Assembly (NCBI GenBank): GCA_943362175.1
Contig: CALRIU020000004.1
Span: 248,001 to 312,000 of the forward strand
DNA length: 64,000 nucleotides
Direction of reading: 5' to 3'
Source of the DNA: UBA4416 sp943362175
GTDB taxonomy: Bacteria > Bacteroidota > Bacteroidia > B-17B0 > Aurantibacillaceae
Shown here: piece after piece, positions 32,557 to 42,734 of the stretch
Position numbering within the stretch: the first letter of the stretch is position 1
Layout of the letters: each line of letters opens with the position of its first letter
Made by a program: the position numbers and the translations under genes
The notes under the pieces: generated by a model
The model's input: the letters and a program-made list of their open reading frames with translations, nothing else
The model's database searches: none
Told to the model about the DNA's origin: nothing

Positions 32557-35500
32557 ATGAAAACATTATTACACTCACTTGTTTTATTGCTCTTATGTTC
32601 AATCAATTGTCTATCTCAAACCGACCAGCACCACCTTCACACGGGGATAAATAATGAGCATATCGATAAATTCTATCTGAAACTGGAGAACGACCCGGAT
32701 TCTATTCTTGGCTTCGACACCGAGGCTGCCTGGAAAGAGGCAAGACGCTATGCGCCCGAAGCCTGGCAACAAAAGCGTTATGTGGCTGTGCTCGAGCGTC
32801 ATTTTATCGACTATAAATATAGCCTTAGGCCGGCACCTCCTGCCAATCCGGGAGTTCAGGCGCCCTGCACCAACCCGGGTTTCGAAACCGGAACTCTTGC
32901 CGGATGGACAGCCATGGAAGGGCCTAATAATAATTCGCAGACGATGGCGGGATGTTGTGGCGCTGCTACAGGGCAGGCGATCATTGTGGGGCCTGGTGCC
33001 GATCCCAATGTTCCGGCCTTACCGATGGTACCTCCGGGCGGAGGGAATTTTGCCTGCCGCTTAGGGCAGACCGGAACAGGAGGCATGTCTTACCGCCTGA
33101 ACCAGACTTTTACCGTAACGGCTGCTAATTCGGTGTTTGTATACAAGTACGCGGTGGTTCTGCAGGATGGCGGACATGCCTGCTCGGATCAGCCTTTTTT
33201 CAATATCAAGTTCGAAACCTGCAATAATGTGGTCATTCCCTGCGCGCAATACCAGGTAGCCCAGAGCGGTGCCGCCTGTACCAGTGGCGATCCTACCTTT
33301 ATTGCGAGTGGTGTGTGGAGCTACAAACCATGGCAGACACGTTCTTTTGACCTGAGCGCTTATATCGGGCAGTGTGTGAACATTGAATTTACGGTGGGTG
33401 GTTGTGTGGCAACGCAGGGAGCTCACCCCGGCTATTGCTACATCGATGCTTCCTGCCAGCCAATGACGCTGAACCTCAATGGCTTTGATATCCCGGTAGG
33501 GCAAACGAACAGCTCCATGTGTGCTATTGGCAATAATACCTTATGCGCACCACCCGGCTTTACGGGCTATAACTGGACAGGCCCCGGGGTCACGGGGCAA
33601 ACGGGGCAATGCGTCGCGGCGAATGCGACCGGTACCTATTCGGTGTCGCTCCTGATGCAGGGCACCAGCTGTAACAACCCGGTGCTTTATTCCAATTTTG
33701 CGATCGTACCGAAACCTATTGCCGATTTTACCTTTACCACTTCTCCTTGCCAGACCACCTTCTCCGTGCCTTTCCAGAGCACCTCGCAGCAAAATGGCGG
33801 CCCTGTTATTACAGGCTATGTCTGGGATTGGGGTGATGCCTCGCCGGCGGGATCTGCCGCCGCGGAAACGCATACCTATACGACAGCAGGAACGCATACC
33901 GTGGAGCTTAAGATCTCAAACGGAGGTTGTGTGGACAGTATCAGTAAAACGATTACCGTCACGCCAAAACCAACAGCCGGCTTCAACCTTGCCAACGGAT
34001 GTGTGGGAACAGTTTCCAATTTTACAAGCACCAGCACGCCATCGGTGAGTATTGTATCGCAGGTATGGAACTGGGGCGACAACTCCGGCAATGGCATGGG
34101 GGCCACGCCTAATCATACCTATGCCGGGCCGGGCACCTTTAATGTGAAGCTGGTGGTAACGGATGCCGGACTTTGCAAGGATTCGATCACGCTGCCTGTT
34201 ACCATCTTCCCGAAACCGGTGATCAGCTTTACGGCAAATCCGGTATGCCTTGGCACGGCAGTAAGCTTTACGAACAACAGCAGCATTACGCCGGCTGCTG
34301 CCTTAACCTGGGCCTGGGATTTTGATAATAACGGTACTACGGATAATACGACGCAGGCTCCCACGAATAATTATGCGACCGCGGGGACTTATACACCTGA
34401 GCTGAAAGCAACAAGCCCTAACGGCTGCCGCGACAGCTCGACGATTACCGTGAGGGTGAATGCGCTGCCCACAGCGACTTTTACGCCCGTGAATGCCTGT
34501 ATCGGCGCTAATGTTGTTCTGAATAATACGTCCAGCGTGCCTAACCCGGACAATATCAGCCAGTATAACTGGAGCTTTGGCGCGGGCGCCAACCCTGCGG
34601 CGAGCACCAACCAGAATCCATCGCCGCTGAGCTATGCCACGAGCGGTGTGAAAACGATCACGCTGGACATTACCGCCAATACAACCTGTACGGCCAGCAT
34701 TACCAAAACGGTGACGGTCTATCCTTCGCCGGTGGCAAACTTTAGCGCTACGGCCGTGTGCCAGGCCACACAAACAGCATTCACGGATCTGTCGACGACG
34801 GGTACCGGTACCATCAATGCCTGGAGCTGGGATTTTACGAGTGACGGCATCGCCGATAACCTCACGCAGAACCCGGGCTTTACCTATCCTTCTTCCGGAA
34901 CGTTCACGACATCGCTCCAGGTGACGTCTTCCTCGGGCTGTGTGAATACCTTTACCCTGCCGGTGGATGTGTGGGGCCATACGGTTCCGAATTTTTCTCC
35001 CGACAATGTGTGCTACGGCACGGCAACGACCTTTACCAATCAGACCAGTACAACCGTGAATCCTAATACGGGCGGGGCTCCGACTTATGTATGGGCTTTT
35101 GCCGATGGCTCGCCTAATGCCACCACCACAAATCCGGTACATTCCTATACGCTGGGGGCTAACGGCAATGCGGTGTACAATGTGACCTTAACAGCCACCT
35201 CTGCGCATAACTGTATCGATAACATCGTGAAGCCGGTGAATGTGTATGCGATTCCGACAGCTGCCTTTACGTCCAATACGGTGTGCCTCGGCTCTCCGTC
35301 GCAGCTCACGGATGCCAGTACCGGCAACGGAAATGTGATCAACGGCTGGCAGTGGGATTTTTTAAGCAACGGCACGATCGATGCAACCGGTGTTGCCAAT
35401 GTGAACTATACCTTCCCGGCTTACGGCAACAACCTGGTGAGCTATACCGTATCGACAACGCCGGTGGCAGGTCTTACCTGTTCCAACTCCACCAACACGA

Positions 35501-36864
35501 TCACGGTGTATGTGGACCCTGTTCCGGTGCCGGACTTTACGTTTGTGAATCATTGCATCAACGCCCAGCCGAATACTTTTGATGCTTCGGGCACTACCAT
35601 CGCGGTAGGCACCAATACCACTTATGCCTGGAGCTTTGGCGACGGCGGCGTGGCCACGGGAACCCTGAGCTCGCACAGCTACGCCACACCGAGTGTGTAT
35701 AATGTCACCCTGACGGTGACATCAAACAAGGGTTGTGTGAAGAGTGTGGTGAAGCAGGTGGAAGTATATAAGAAACCGATCATGAGCATAGCCAGTACTC
35801 CTGCCTGCGACGGTAATGCGGTAAGCTTCACGGCGACAGAGCAAAACGGCAGCGGCACGGTGACCGACTGGTATTGGGATTATAATAACAACATCAATAC
35901 GATAGAGGCCAGCGGGCAAGCGGTGACAAGCTTTATCTTTCCTTCTGCCGGCAGCCATACGGTGGGCCTGGTGACGATCTCTAATCCCGGCCAGTGTCGC
36001 GATACGCTGAGGGTGCCGGTGTATGTGGATTATAATCCGAAAGCGTTGTTCTCTGTAGATAAAGCCAGCGGCTGCCCGGTGCATTGCGTGACGTTTTCGG
36101 ACCAGACAGCGGCGGTAACGCCTCCTGCACAGATCATCGACTGGAAATGGGTGCTGGGTGACGGAACGGTTGTGCATTCGGGGACCAATGCCAATCAGTC
36201 GCATTGCTACAACAATACAACCAGCAACCAGCTGAAATATTACGATATCAGGCTTGTGGTGACGACGGATAAAGGTTGTGCGGATTCGCTGGAGAAGAAA
36301 AATTACATCACAGTGTATCCTACGCCGGTAGCGGCTTACGAGATCAACCCGAACCCGGGCAATGTGGTGGAGCCGCTGGAGTATTTTACCAATAACTCGG
36401 TTGATTATACGAGGTGGTACTGGACCTTCGGGGATGGCGGCTACAAAACGGATTCGGTGAATGTGAGCCCGACGCACCTGTATAGCAGCGAAACGGCAAC
36501 GACGTATTATACCAACCTGATCGTGGTAAACCAGTATGGTTGTAGTGATACGGCCATGGTACCGATTGAGATAGGCCCTGAATTTGTGTTTTATATCCCG
36601 AATGCTTTTACGCCTTTCAGCACGGATAACGTCAATGATGTGTTTACAGGCAAAGGAATCGGCATCGAGAAGTACGATATGTGGATTTTTGACCGCTGGG
36701 GAGAGATGATCTATTATACGGATGACATCGCCAAAGGCTGGGACGGAAAGCGCCAGGGTAAATCTGCCGATGTGAAACAGGAGGTGTATGTGTGGAAGGT
36801 CAAATTAAAAGACGTACTTGGCAAAAATCATGAATATGTCGGGCACGTCACTTTGCTTAGGTAA
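32557..36864 (+). CDS. Giant PKD-repeat T9SS type B surface protein, copy 1
   Basis: The 1435-residue product has a signal peptide (MKTLLHSLVLLLLCSINCLSQ) and then a His-rich N-terminal segment (about 22-95) ending in YKY, which is conserved in the paralogue at 37266. A beta-sandwich module follows (CTNPGFETGTLAGW to PGYCYIDASC, about 108-305), then an Ig-like unit with YNWTGPGVTGQTG. About eleven PKD-like repeats follow (WDWGD, WNWGDNS, WAWDFDNNG, YAWSFGDGG, WYWTFGDGG), each usually closed by a conserved Cys. The C-terminus is a gliding-motility-associated (CHU/type B) sorting domain: FYIPNAFTPFSTDNVNDVF, IFDRWGEMIYY, KGWDGKRQG. These proteins are exported by the T9SS and sit on the cell surface; adhesion is the usual proposed role. 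A strong terminator follows. Confidence 0.92.
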   Translation: MKTLLHSLVLLLLCSINCLSQTDQHHLHTGINNEHIDKFYLKLENDPDSILGFDTEAAWKEARRYAPEAWQQKRYVAVLERHFIDYKYSLRPAPPANPGVQAPCTNPGFETGTLAGWTAMEGPNNNSQTMAGCCGAATGQAIIVGPGADPNVPALPMVPPGGGNFACRLGQTGTGGMSYRLNQTFTVTAANSVFVYKYAVVLQDGGHACSDQPFFNIKFETCNNVVIPCAQYQVAQSGAACTSGDPTFIASGVWSYKPWQTRSFDLSAYIGQCVNIEFTVGGCVATQGAHPGYCYIDASCQPMTLNLNGFDIPVGQTNSSMCAIGNNTLCAPPGFTGYNWTGPGVTGQTGQCVAANATGTYSVSLLMQGTSCNNPVLYSNFAIVPKPIADFTFTTSPCQTTFSVPFQSTSQQNGGPVITGYVWDWGDASPAGSAAAETHTYTTAGTHTVELKISNGGCVDSISKTITVTPKPTAGFNLANGCVGTVSNFTSTSTPSVSIVSQVWNWGDNSGNGMGATPNHTYAGPGTFNVKLVVTDAGLCKDSITLPVTIFPKPVISFTANPVCLGTAVSFTNNSSITPAAALTWAWDFDNNGTTDNTTQAPTNNYATAGTYTPELKATSPNGCRDSSTITVRVNALPTATFTPVNACIGANVVLNNTSSVPNPDNISQYNWSFGAGANPAASTNQNPSPLSYATSGVKTITLDITANTTCTASITKTVTVYPSPVANFSATAVCQATQTAFTDLSTTGTGTINAWSWDFTSDGIADNLTQNPGFTYPSSGTFTTSLQVTSSSGCVNTFTLPVDVWGHTVPNFSPDNVCYGTATTFTNQTSTTVNPNTGGAPTYVWAFADGSPNATTTNPVHSYTLGANGNAVYNVTLTATSAHNCIDNIVKPVNVYAIPTAAFTSNTVCLGSPSQLTDASTGNGNVINGWQWDFLSNGTIDATGVANVNYTFPAYGNNLVSYTVSTTPVAGLTCSNSTNTITVYVDPVPVPDFTFVNHCINAQPNTFDASGTTIAVGTNTTYAWSFGDGGVATGTLSSHSYATPSVYNVTLTVTSNKGCVKSVVKQVEVYKKPIMSIASTPACDGNAVSFTATEQNGSGTVTDWYWDYNNNINTIEASGQAVTSFIFPSAGSHTVGLVTISNPGQCRDTLRVPVYVDYNPKALFSVDKASGCPVHCVTFSDQTAAVTPPAQIIDWKWVLGDGTVVHSGTNANQSHCYNNTTSNQLKYYDIRLVVTTDKGCADSLEKKNYITVYPTPVAAYEINPNPGNVVEPLEYFTNNSVDYTRWYWTFGDGGYKTDSVNVSPTHLYSSETATTYYTNLIVVNQYGCSDTAMVPIEIGPEFVFYIPNAFTPFSTDNVNDVFTGKGIGIEKYDMWIFDRWGEMIYYTDDIAKGWDGKRQGKSADVKQEVYVWKVKLKDVLGKNHEYVGHVTLLR

Positions 36865-37265
36865 TTTTACGTAGAATTTTGCCCTCATTTCCCGGACTAA
36901 ACTATTTAGCCTGGAAATATCGGAAATGTTAAAATCTTTTTCTCAGAAAGCGTAACTTAAGCGCGCCCTTTTCGTAAAAGGGCGCGCTTTTGCTTTGTAA
37001 CAAGGGCAAAAATGCAAAAGTCAAATTTAAATGTGTATAAATTGTATGTACAATGGTAATCTTATTTTAGAGGTGAACGACTTATTTTTGGGGATAAAAA
37101 TCCCCAAACTGGTGAAGGGGCTTTCTCAATTATTTAACAGATACAATTCCTTAGTGTAAATTTATAAAAATGGATATTTTTTGGATAAAATTGTATAACA
37201 CCATGATCCTATCATTGCACCGCACAAAACTACCTGCTTTTTATACCACATAAAACTACCTGTTT
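36865..37265. other. Intergenic region between the two PKD genes
   Basis: It contains the terminator at 36959-36990 and then about 270 AT-rich bases carrying the promoter of the second PKD gene. A TATTTTTG at 37083-37090 fits the Bacteroidota -7 consensus TAnnTTTG, but no clear -33 TTG partner was found, so this is tentative. The stretch AAATTGTATGTACAATGGTAATCTTA (about 37041-37064) resembles AAATTGTGTATATTATTG...TAATCTTA upstream of the first PKD gene, suggesting the duplication included the promoter. Confidence 0.5.
36959..36992 (+). terminator. Strong Rho-independent terminator after PKD gene copy 1
   Basis: A perfect 14-base stem, AAGCGCGCCCTTTT (36959-36972) with AAAAGGGCGCGCTT (36976-36989), has a three-base loop CGT and runs into TTTTG. 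Confidence 0.92.
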
Positions 37266-40200
37266 ATGAAAACTATGAAATCTATCCTCACGCTGATTGC
37301 CGCTGCCCAGATCACTACGTCTGCGGCACAAATCAGCACCCATTCCCATACACATAACCAGGATTCCCTGATTGCGGTAAAGCTGAATTCTTATCAACAT
37401 GTTTTTGACCAGGATTCTATCGCCGGGTTTAATGAAATTGCGGCCCGGCAGCAGGCGGCGATTGGAGGGGCGCCTGCCTGGGAGCAAAAGATCCTCCTTT
37501 CTCTGGCAAAACGGAAATACATTAACATTAAATACGGACTGGATGCTATCAGCTATAATAACAGCCAGGCAGGGCGTCCGGCCGGTGCGCCGGGTAACCC
37601 CAGCGTGCAGGCTCCCTGCACCAATGTGGATTTTGAAACCGGCAATACGACCGGCTGGACGATGACACAGGGGAATAATGCCAATTCGGTGACGCATGCG
37701 GGCTGTTGTCCTGCTGCCACCACGCGTTTCCAGGTGGTAACTCCCGGGACGGATCCTACGATTGCAGCCCTGCAAAGGGTTCCTGCGGGTGGTGGGAACT
37801 TCGCCCTGAAAATCGGGGATGGCGCTACCACGGGTGGTTTTGCGGTGCAGGCCAGCCAGACGTTTACTGTAACAGCCGCTAACTCTGTATTTATTTACAA
37901 TTTCGCAGTTGTGCTGGAGGATGCGGGGCATACCTGTGTGGATCAGCCTTATTTTAATATCTCCTTTACCGATTGTGGCGGCAACCCGATTCCATGCGCG
38001 GCATACAACGTGGTAAACAGCAGCTCCTCCTGCCTGAGCGGTGATCCTACCTTCGTGACTTCCGGAGCTTATAAGTGGAAAAACTGGACGACCCGCTCCT
38101 TTGACCTTTCGGCTTATATCGGGCAGTGTGTGACCATCGAGTTTATTGCTTCCGACTGCGCACAAAGCGGACATGCCGGATGGGGCTATATCGATTGCTC
38201 CTGCCAGCCTATGAGCTTAATTCTGAATAATACCAACATCGCCGTGGGCTCCACCAACAACTTTATCTGCTCGGCAGGAACGAATACGCTTTGCGCGCCA
38301 ACGGGCTTTACATCTTATAACTGGACCGGTCCTGGTGTTACGGGACAAACCGGCCGTTGTGTGAATGTCAACTCTTCCGGAAATTACTCTGTAACTCTGG
38401 GGATGGCAGGCTCCAGCTGCAGCTCACCGGTTCTGTATTCCAATTTCGCGATCTTAACGGCGCCTATCGCCGACTTTACGTATACGGCAGCGCCTTGCCA
38501 GACTACCTTCTCGGTTCCTTTTTCAAGTACCTCGTCCAGCAGCGGCGGCCCGGCCATTACAACGTATGACTGGACCTGGGGCGACGGGAATACAACCTTT
38601 AACGGAAACCCGAACGAGAATCACACCTATGCTACTTCGGGCAGTAAAACGGTGAAGCTTAGGGTCAGCAACGGCTGTCTTGATAGCATTACCAAAACGA
38701 TTGTGGTATCGCCACGGCCGGTTGCCAATTTCAGCTTAACCAATAATTGTGTGGGCATTGCCTCTACTTTCTCAAGTACCAGTACAGGATCGGGCGGCCT
38801 GGTGTCGCAGGTGTGGAACTGGGGTGATAACTCCGGAACCGGCATGGGCGTCAATCCAACTCATACTTATGCAGGCCCGAATACGTATACGGTGAAGCTG
38901 GTCGTGACGGACGGCGGTTTGTGTAAGGATTCCATCAGCAAGCCAATCACCATTTATCCGAAACCGGTCGTCAGCTTTACGGCAAACCCCGTCTGCCTTG
39001 GAACGGCGTCGGGTTTTGTGAATACGTCGAGTGTCACGCCTGCGGCTGCTTTAACCTGGGCCTGGGATTTTGACAATAACGGTACGGTGGATAATACGAC
39101 CCAAGCGCCAAGCAATACTTATGCAGCGGCTGGCAGCTATGTCACGGAGCTCAAAGCGACAACGCCGAACGGCTGCAGCGATAGCGCCACGGTATCGGTA
39201 CGGGTGAATACATTGCCTACGGCTACCTTTACGCCGGTGAATGCCTGTATCGGGGCCAACATCGTTCTGAATAATACGTCCAGCGTTCCTAACCCGGATA
39301 ACATCAGCCAATATAACTGGGCTTTCGGAACAGGCGCTTCTTCGGTAGCCAGTACGAATCAACATCCTGCGGGATTAAGCTATACCAGCAGCGGTGTGAA
39401 AACGATTACTTTGAATATTACAGCTAATACCACCTGTACCGCCAGCATCACCAAAACGGTGACGGTGCATCCGACACCGGTATCTAACTTCAGCGCTACG
39501 GCCGTATGTCAGGCTACTCAAACGGCCTTCACGGATCTGTCGACGACGGGTACAGGATCCATCAGTGCCTGGAGCTGGGATTTTACCAACGACGGTACGC
39601 CGGATAACCTCACGCAGAACCCCGGCTTTACCTATCCTGCTTCCGGCACCTACACGGCTGCCCTGCAAGTAACCTCCTCAAACGGTTGTGTGAATACCTT
39701 TACGCTTCCGGTGGATGTATGGGGCCATTCGATCCCGAACTTCTTCCCGGATAATGTTTGCCACGGTGCAGCCACGACCTTTACCAATACCACCAATATT
39801 ACGACCAATGCCAACGTGGGCGGCACGCCTACGTATGTGTGGGTATTCGACGACGGCTCGCCTAATTCAACTGTGGCGAACCCGGTGCATACCTACACGC
39901 TGGGAGCCAACGGCAATGCGGTGTTCAACACGACTCTGACAGCTACTTCCACGCATGGCTGTGTCGACTTTATTACGAAGCCGGTTAATGTGTACTCTAC
40001 GCCAACGGCATCCTTTACGTCCAACGTGGTATGCCACGGAAATCCTACTTTGTTCACGGATGCCAGCAACGGCAATGGTAATGTGGTAAACGGCTTCTTC
40101 TGGGATTTCTCAAGCAATGGAACGATCGATGCGACCGGGGTTCCTAATCCGAATTACACGTTCCCGAACTATGGGCTTAACACTGTAAGCTATACGGTAT

Positions 40201-41612
40201 CTACGACACCGATCCCGGGCCTGACCTGCTCCAATACCACGACGGTGCTGACGGCTTATGTGAATCCTAACCCGGTGCCTGACTTTACGTTTGTAAATAA
40301 TTGCATCAATGCGCAGCCGAATACGTTCGATGCTTCGGGAACGACGATTGCCGTAGGCACCAACACCAACTACGCCTGGGCTTTTGGCGACGGCGCGGTG
40401 GCGACGGGCACCGCTAACACGCATAGCTATGCGACACCGGCTGTTTATAATGTGACCTTAACGGTAACTTCCAACCAGGGCTGTGTGAAAAATGTGGTGA
40501 AGCAGGTAGAGGTTTATAAAATGCCGGATGTGAACATTGTGTATCAGAATGCCTGCAACGGCGCGGCCGTGAGCTTCACGGCGGTAGAGCAGCCGGGCAG
40601 CGGTACTGTGACGGATTGGTACTGGGATTTCAATAATAACATCAGCACCATCGAAGCCAGCGGGCAAGCGTCTACCAGCTTCATTTATCCGGCAGCAGGC
40701 CAGCAAACGGTAGGCCTGGTGATAGTCTCCAACCCGGGACAATGCCGCGATACGGTGAGGTCTTTCCCTTACGTGAATTATATCCCGCAACCGAACTTTA
40801 CAGTAAATGATCCGGATGGCTGTAGCACACACTGTGTGAACTTTACGGACGGATCGACGGTAACGGGGCCTGCACAGATTACCAACTGGACCTGGACCTT
40901 CGGCGATGGCAGTGCGGCTGTATCGGCGAGCAGCCCTGTCGGGCAATCGAAATGCTACCAGAACCTTACCGGCAACCAGTTGAAATACTATGATGTGAAG
41001 CTGGTGGTGACTACCGACAGCGGCTGTACGAATTCCAAAGAATACAAATCGATGATCACGGTGTTTCCATTGCCTGTAGCCAGCTACGAGATCAATCCTG
41101 ATCCGGGCAACGTGGTAACACCGCTGGAATATTTTACGAATAACTCACAATATTACACCAAATGGTACTGGACTTTCGGCGACGGCGGTTACAAAACGGA
41201 TTCGGTGAATGTAAGCCCGTCGCACCTGTACAACAGCGAAACTGCCCGGACTTATTATACCAACCTGATCGTGGTGAACCAATACGGTTGCAGCGATACG
41301 GCGATGGTGCCTATCGAGATCGGACCTGAGTTTGCGTTCTACATCCCGAATGCCTTTACGCCTTTCAGCACGGATGGCATCAACGACCGCTTTACCGGCA
41401 GTGGTATCGGTATCCAGAAATACGATATGTGGATCTTCGACCGTTGGGGAGAAATGATCTACTACAGCGACGATATTGCCAAAGGCTGGGATGGCAAGCG
41501 CCAGGGCAAATCGAACGAGGTGAAACAGGAGGTATTTGTGTATAAGGTGAAAGTGCTGGATGTGCTTGGTAAAACCCACAATTATGTAGGCCATGTGACC
41601 TTGTTGAGGTAA
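37266..41612 (+). CDS. Giant PKD-repeat T9SS type B surface protein, copy 2
   Basis: The 1448-residue paralogue of the preceding gene has the same architecture: a signal peptide (MKTMKSILTLIAAAQITTSAAQ), a His-containing N-terminal segment (STHSHTHNQD), a CTNVDFETGNTTGW sandwich module, an Ig-like unit, about eleven PKD-like repeats and a type B sorting domain (FYIPNAFTPFSTDGINDRF to YVGHVTLLR). Identity is very high in the central PKD repeats (for example CIGANIVLNNTSSVPNPDN is almost unchanged) and lower in the N-terminal modules. Codon-level differences are mostly synonymous, indicating an old duplication kept under selection. Role inferred as surface adhesin. A terminator follows. Confidence 0.92.
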   Translation: MKTMKSILTLIAAAQITTSAAQISTHSHTHNQDSLIAVKLNSYQHVFDQDSIAGFNEIAARQQAAIGGAPAWEQKILLSLAKRKYINIKYGLDAISYNNSQAGRPAGAPGNPSVQAPCTNVDFETGNTTGWTMTQGNNANSVTHAGCCPAATTRFQVVTPGTDPTIAALQRVPAGGGNFALKIGDGATTGGFAVQASQTFTVTAANSVFIYNFAVVLEDAGHTCVDQPYFNISFTDCGGNPIPCAAYNVVNSSSSCLSGDPTFVTSGAYKWKNWTTRSFDLSAYIGQCVTIEFIASDCAQSGHAGWGYIDCSCQPMSLILNNTNIAVGSTNNFICSAGTNTLCAPTGFTSYNWTGPGVTGQTGRCVNVNSSGNYSVTLGMAGSSCSSPVLYSNFAILTAPIADFTYTAAPCQTTFSVPFSSTSSSSGGPAITTYDWTWGDGNTTFNGNPNENHTYATSGSKTVKLRVSNGCLDSITKTIVVSPRPVANFSLTNNCVGIASTFSSTSTGSGGLVSQVWNWGDNSGTGMGVNPTHTYAGPNTYTVKLVVTDGGLCKDSISKPITIYPKPVVSFTANPVCLGTASGFVNTSSVTPAAALTWAWDFDNNGTVDNTTQAPSNTYAAAGSYVTELKATTPNGCSDSATVSVRVNTLPTATFTPVNACIGANIVLNNTSSVPNPDNISQYNWAFGTGASSVASTNQHPAGLSYTSSGVKTITLNITANTTCTASITKTVTVHPTPVSNFSATAVCQATQTAFTDLSTTGTGSISAWSWDFTNDGTPDNLTQNPGFTYPASGTYTAALQVTSSNGCVNTFTLPVDVWGHSIPNFFPDNVCHGAATTFTNTTNITTNANVGGTPTYVWVFDDGSPNSTVANPVHTYTLGANGNAVFNTTLTATSTHGCVDFITKPVNVYSTPTASFTSNVVCHGNPTLFTDASNGNGNVVNGFFWDFSSNGTIDATGVPNPNYTFPNYGLNTVSYTVSTTPIPGLTCSNTTTVLTAYVNPNPVPDFTFVNNCINAQPNTFDASGTTIAVGTNTNYAWAFGDGAVATGTANTHSYATPAVYNVTLTVTSNQGCVKNVVKQVEVYKMPDVNIVYQNACNGAAVSFTAVEQPGSGTVTDWYWDFNNNISTIEASGQASTSFIYPAAGQQTVGLVIVSNPGQCRDTVRSFPYVNYIPQPNFTVNDPDGCSTHCVNFTDGSTVTGPAQITNWTWTFGDGSAAVSASSPVGQSKCYQNLTGNQLKYYDVKLVVTTDSGCTNSKEYKSMITVFPLPVASYEINPDPGNVVTPLEYFTNNSQYYTKWYWTFGDGGYKTDSVNVSPSHLYNSETARTYYTNLIVVNQYGCSDTAMVPIEIGPEFAFYIPNAFTPFSTDGINDRFTGSGIGIQKYDMWIFDRWGEMIYYSDDIAKGWDGKRQGKSNEVKQEVFVYKVKVLDVLGKTHNYVGHVTLLR

Positions 41613-41630
41613 TGTTTATGTGAGATAATG

Positions 41631-41669
41631 AAAAAAATCCCGCTACAGAATCTGTGGCGGGATTTTTTT
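41631..41669 (+). terminator. Rho-independent terminator after PKD gene copy 2
   Basis: A stem of ATCCCGCTACAG with CTGTGGCGGGAT (one wobble pair) has a loop of three to four bases and is followed by TTTTTTT. It is flanked by A7 on the left side. Confidence 0.9.
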
Positions 41670-41726
41670 ATGGGTGGGGCTTCGGCTCTCCCGAAATAAA
41701 TCCAGGACAGGCTGCTCAGCCACCGG

Positions 41727-42155
41727 CACTTCGACTCCGCTCAGTGACCGGTTCGGTTTCCTGGCGCTACCTTCGATACTTCGGCAGGCTCAGTAACCAG
41801 CTCAGGCAGCGGTACTTCGACTCCGCTCAGTGACCGGTTCGGCTTCCTGGTGCTGCCTTCGATACTTCGGCAGGCTCAGTAACCAGCTCAGCCACCGGCA
41901 CTTCGACTCCGCTCAGTGACCGGTTCGGCTTCCTGGCGGCCTTCGATACTTCGGCAGGCTCAGTAACCAGTTCAGCCACTAGCACTTCGACTCTGCTCAG
42001 TGACCGGTTCGGTTTCCTAGTGCTGCCTTCGATACTTCGGCAGGCTCAGTAACCAGTTCAGCCACCGGCACTTCGACCTCGCTCAGTGACCGGTTCGGCT
42101 TCCTGGCGCTACCTTCGATACTTCGACAGGCTCAGTAACCAGCTCAGGCAGCGGT
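41727..42155. repeat. Five-copy tandem array of an 86-bp repeat
   Basis: Units begin at 41727, 41813, 41899, 41983 and 42069 (periods 86, 86, 84, 86). Each unit has two sub-motifs: CTTCGACTCCGCTCAGTGACC and, about 35 bases on, CTTCGATACTTCGGCAGGCTCAG followed by TAACCAG. They are joined by GGTTCGG(C/T)TTCCTGG. The copies differ by point changes only. The two sub-motifs are themselves variants of the dispersed TTCGACTCCGCTCAG element. There is no associated cas gene and no unique spacer sequence, so this is not a CRISPR. An inverted copy of the motif (GGTTGAGCGGAGTCGAAACC) lies at about 42194-42213. Confidence 0.9.
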
Positions 42156-42230
42156 TCAGTCGCCCGGAGATGAACGCAGAACCACTGTAATCGGTGGTTG
42201 AGCGGAGTCGAAACCACTAGCGAATGAGTA

Positions 42231-42734
42231 TTACACCAGGTACACTGCTTCTTTTCCTTTTTTAGAAAAATCGGTATCGATGCGTTCCTGCAGGGTGGTG
42301 GAGAGGGAGAGGCCGACGAAATCGGCTTTCACGGGAAAGCGTGTGTGGCTGCGGTCGACGAGCACCAGGGTGTTTAATTGCTTCACCGGCTTGTTGAGGA
42401 AAAGCTTCACGGCATACATGAGGGTCTTGCCGCTGTTGAGCACATCGTCGACGAGGATCACCGATTTGTTCTCAAAATCCTTTTCTGTAAAATCGGTCTT
42501 GGGCTCAAAGGACCAGGGATTTTCCTTGTCGATTTTGATCCGGCCTACTTTGGTTTTGATGGAAGAGATGCTGTTGAGCAAGGCTGCTATTTTCTCCGCT
42601 ACTTTGTAGCCGTTGCCGTCGATACCAACGATGAGCAATTCCTTTTCTTTGAAATTGTTTTCATACACCTGGTAGGCCATGCGGTTGAGCTTTTGATCGA
42701 TCTGCTTAGAATCCAGAATTTTGGTTTTTTCCAT
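42231..42734 (-). CDS. Phosphoribosyltransferase, PyrR-like
   Basis: The 167-residue type I PRTase has the PRPP-binding signature VILVDDVLNSGKT (about residues 90-102) and a hood sequence ending with LQERIDTDFSKKGKEAVYLV. Length and the VDRSHTRFPVKADFVG segment resemble PyrR (uracil phosphoribosyltransferase/pyr regulator). No pyr genes or attenuator are in the neighbourhood, so a regulatory role cannot be supported. A salvage PRTase is the safer reading. The gene stands alone between the tandem repeat array and a hydrolase gene on the same strand. Confidence 0.82.
   Translation of the reverse strand: MEKTKILDSKQIDQKLNRMAYQVYENNFKEKELLIVGIDGNGYKVAEKIAALLNSISSIKTKVGRIKIDKENPWSFEPKTDFTEKDFENKSVILVDDVLNSGKTLMYAVKLFLNKPVKQLNTLVLVDRSHTRFPVKADFVGLSLSTTLQERIDTDFSKKGKEAVYLV

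Noticed and set aside
33061..36477. Several long minus-strand open frames opposite the PKD genes (for example 34303-35142 and 35722-36477)
   Set aside because: They are rich in Arg/His/Ile, lack domains and signal peptides, and arise from the codon bias of the plus-strand repeats. The paralogue at 37266 produces similar frames in its antisense.
37083..37090. Defined promoter for the second PKD gene
   Set aside because: TATTTTTG matches the -7 consensus, but no -33 element was found at the right distance, so it is mentioned only as tentative.
41727..42155. CRISPR array
   Set aside because: The repeated unit is the whole 86 bases with no unique spacers between short repeats, and no cas genes are present in the window.
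42231..42734. PyrR as a pyr-operon attenuation regulator
   Set aside because: No pyrimidine genes or anti-terminator structures are nearby; only the phosphoribosyltransferase fold is supported.
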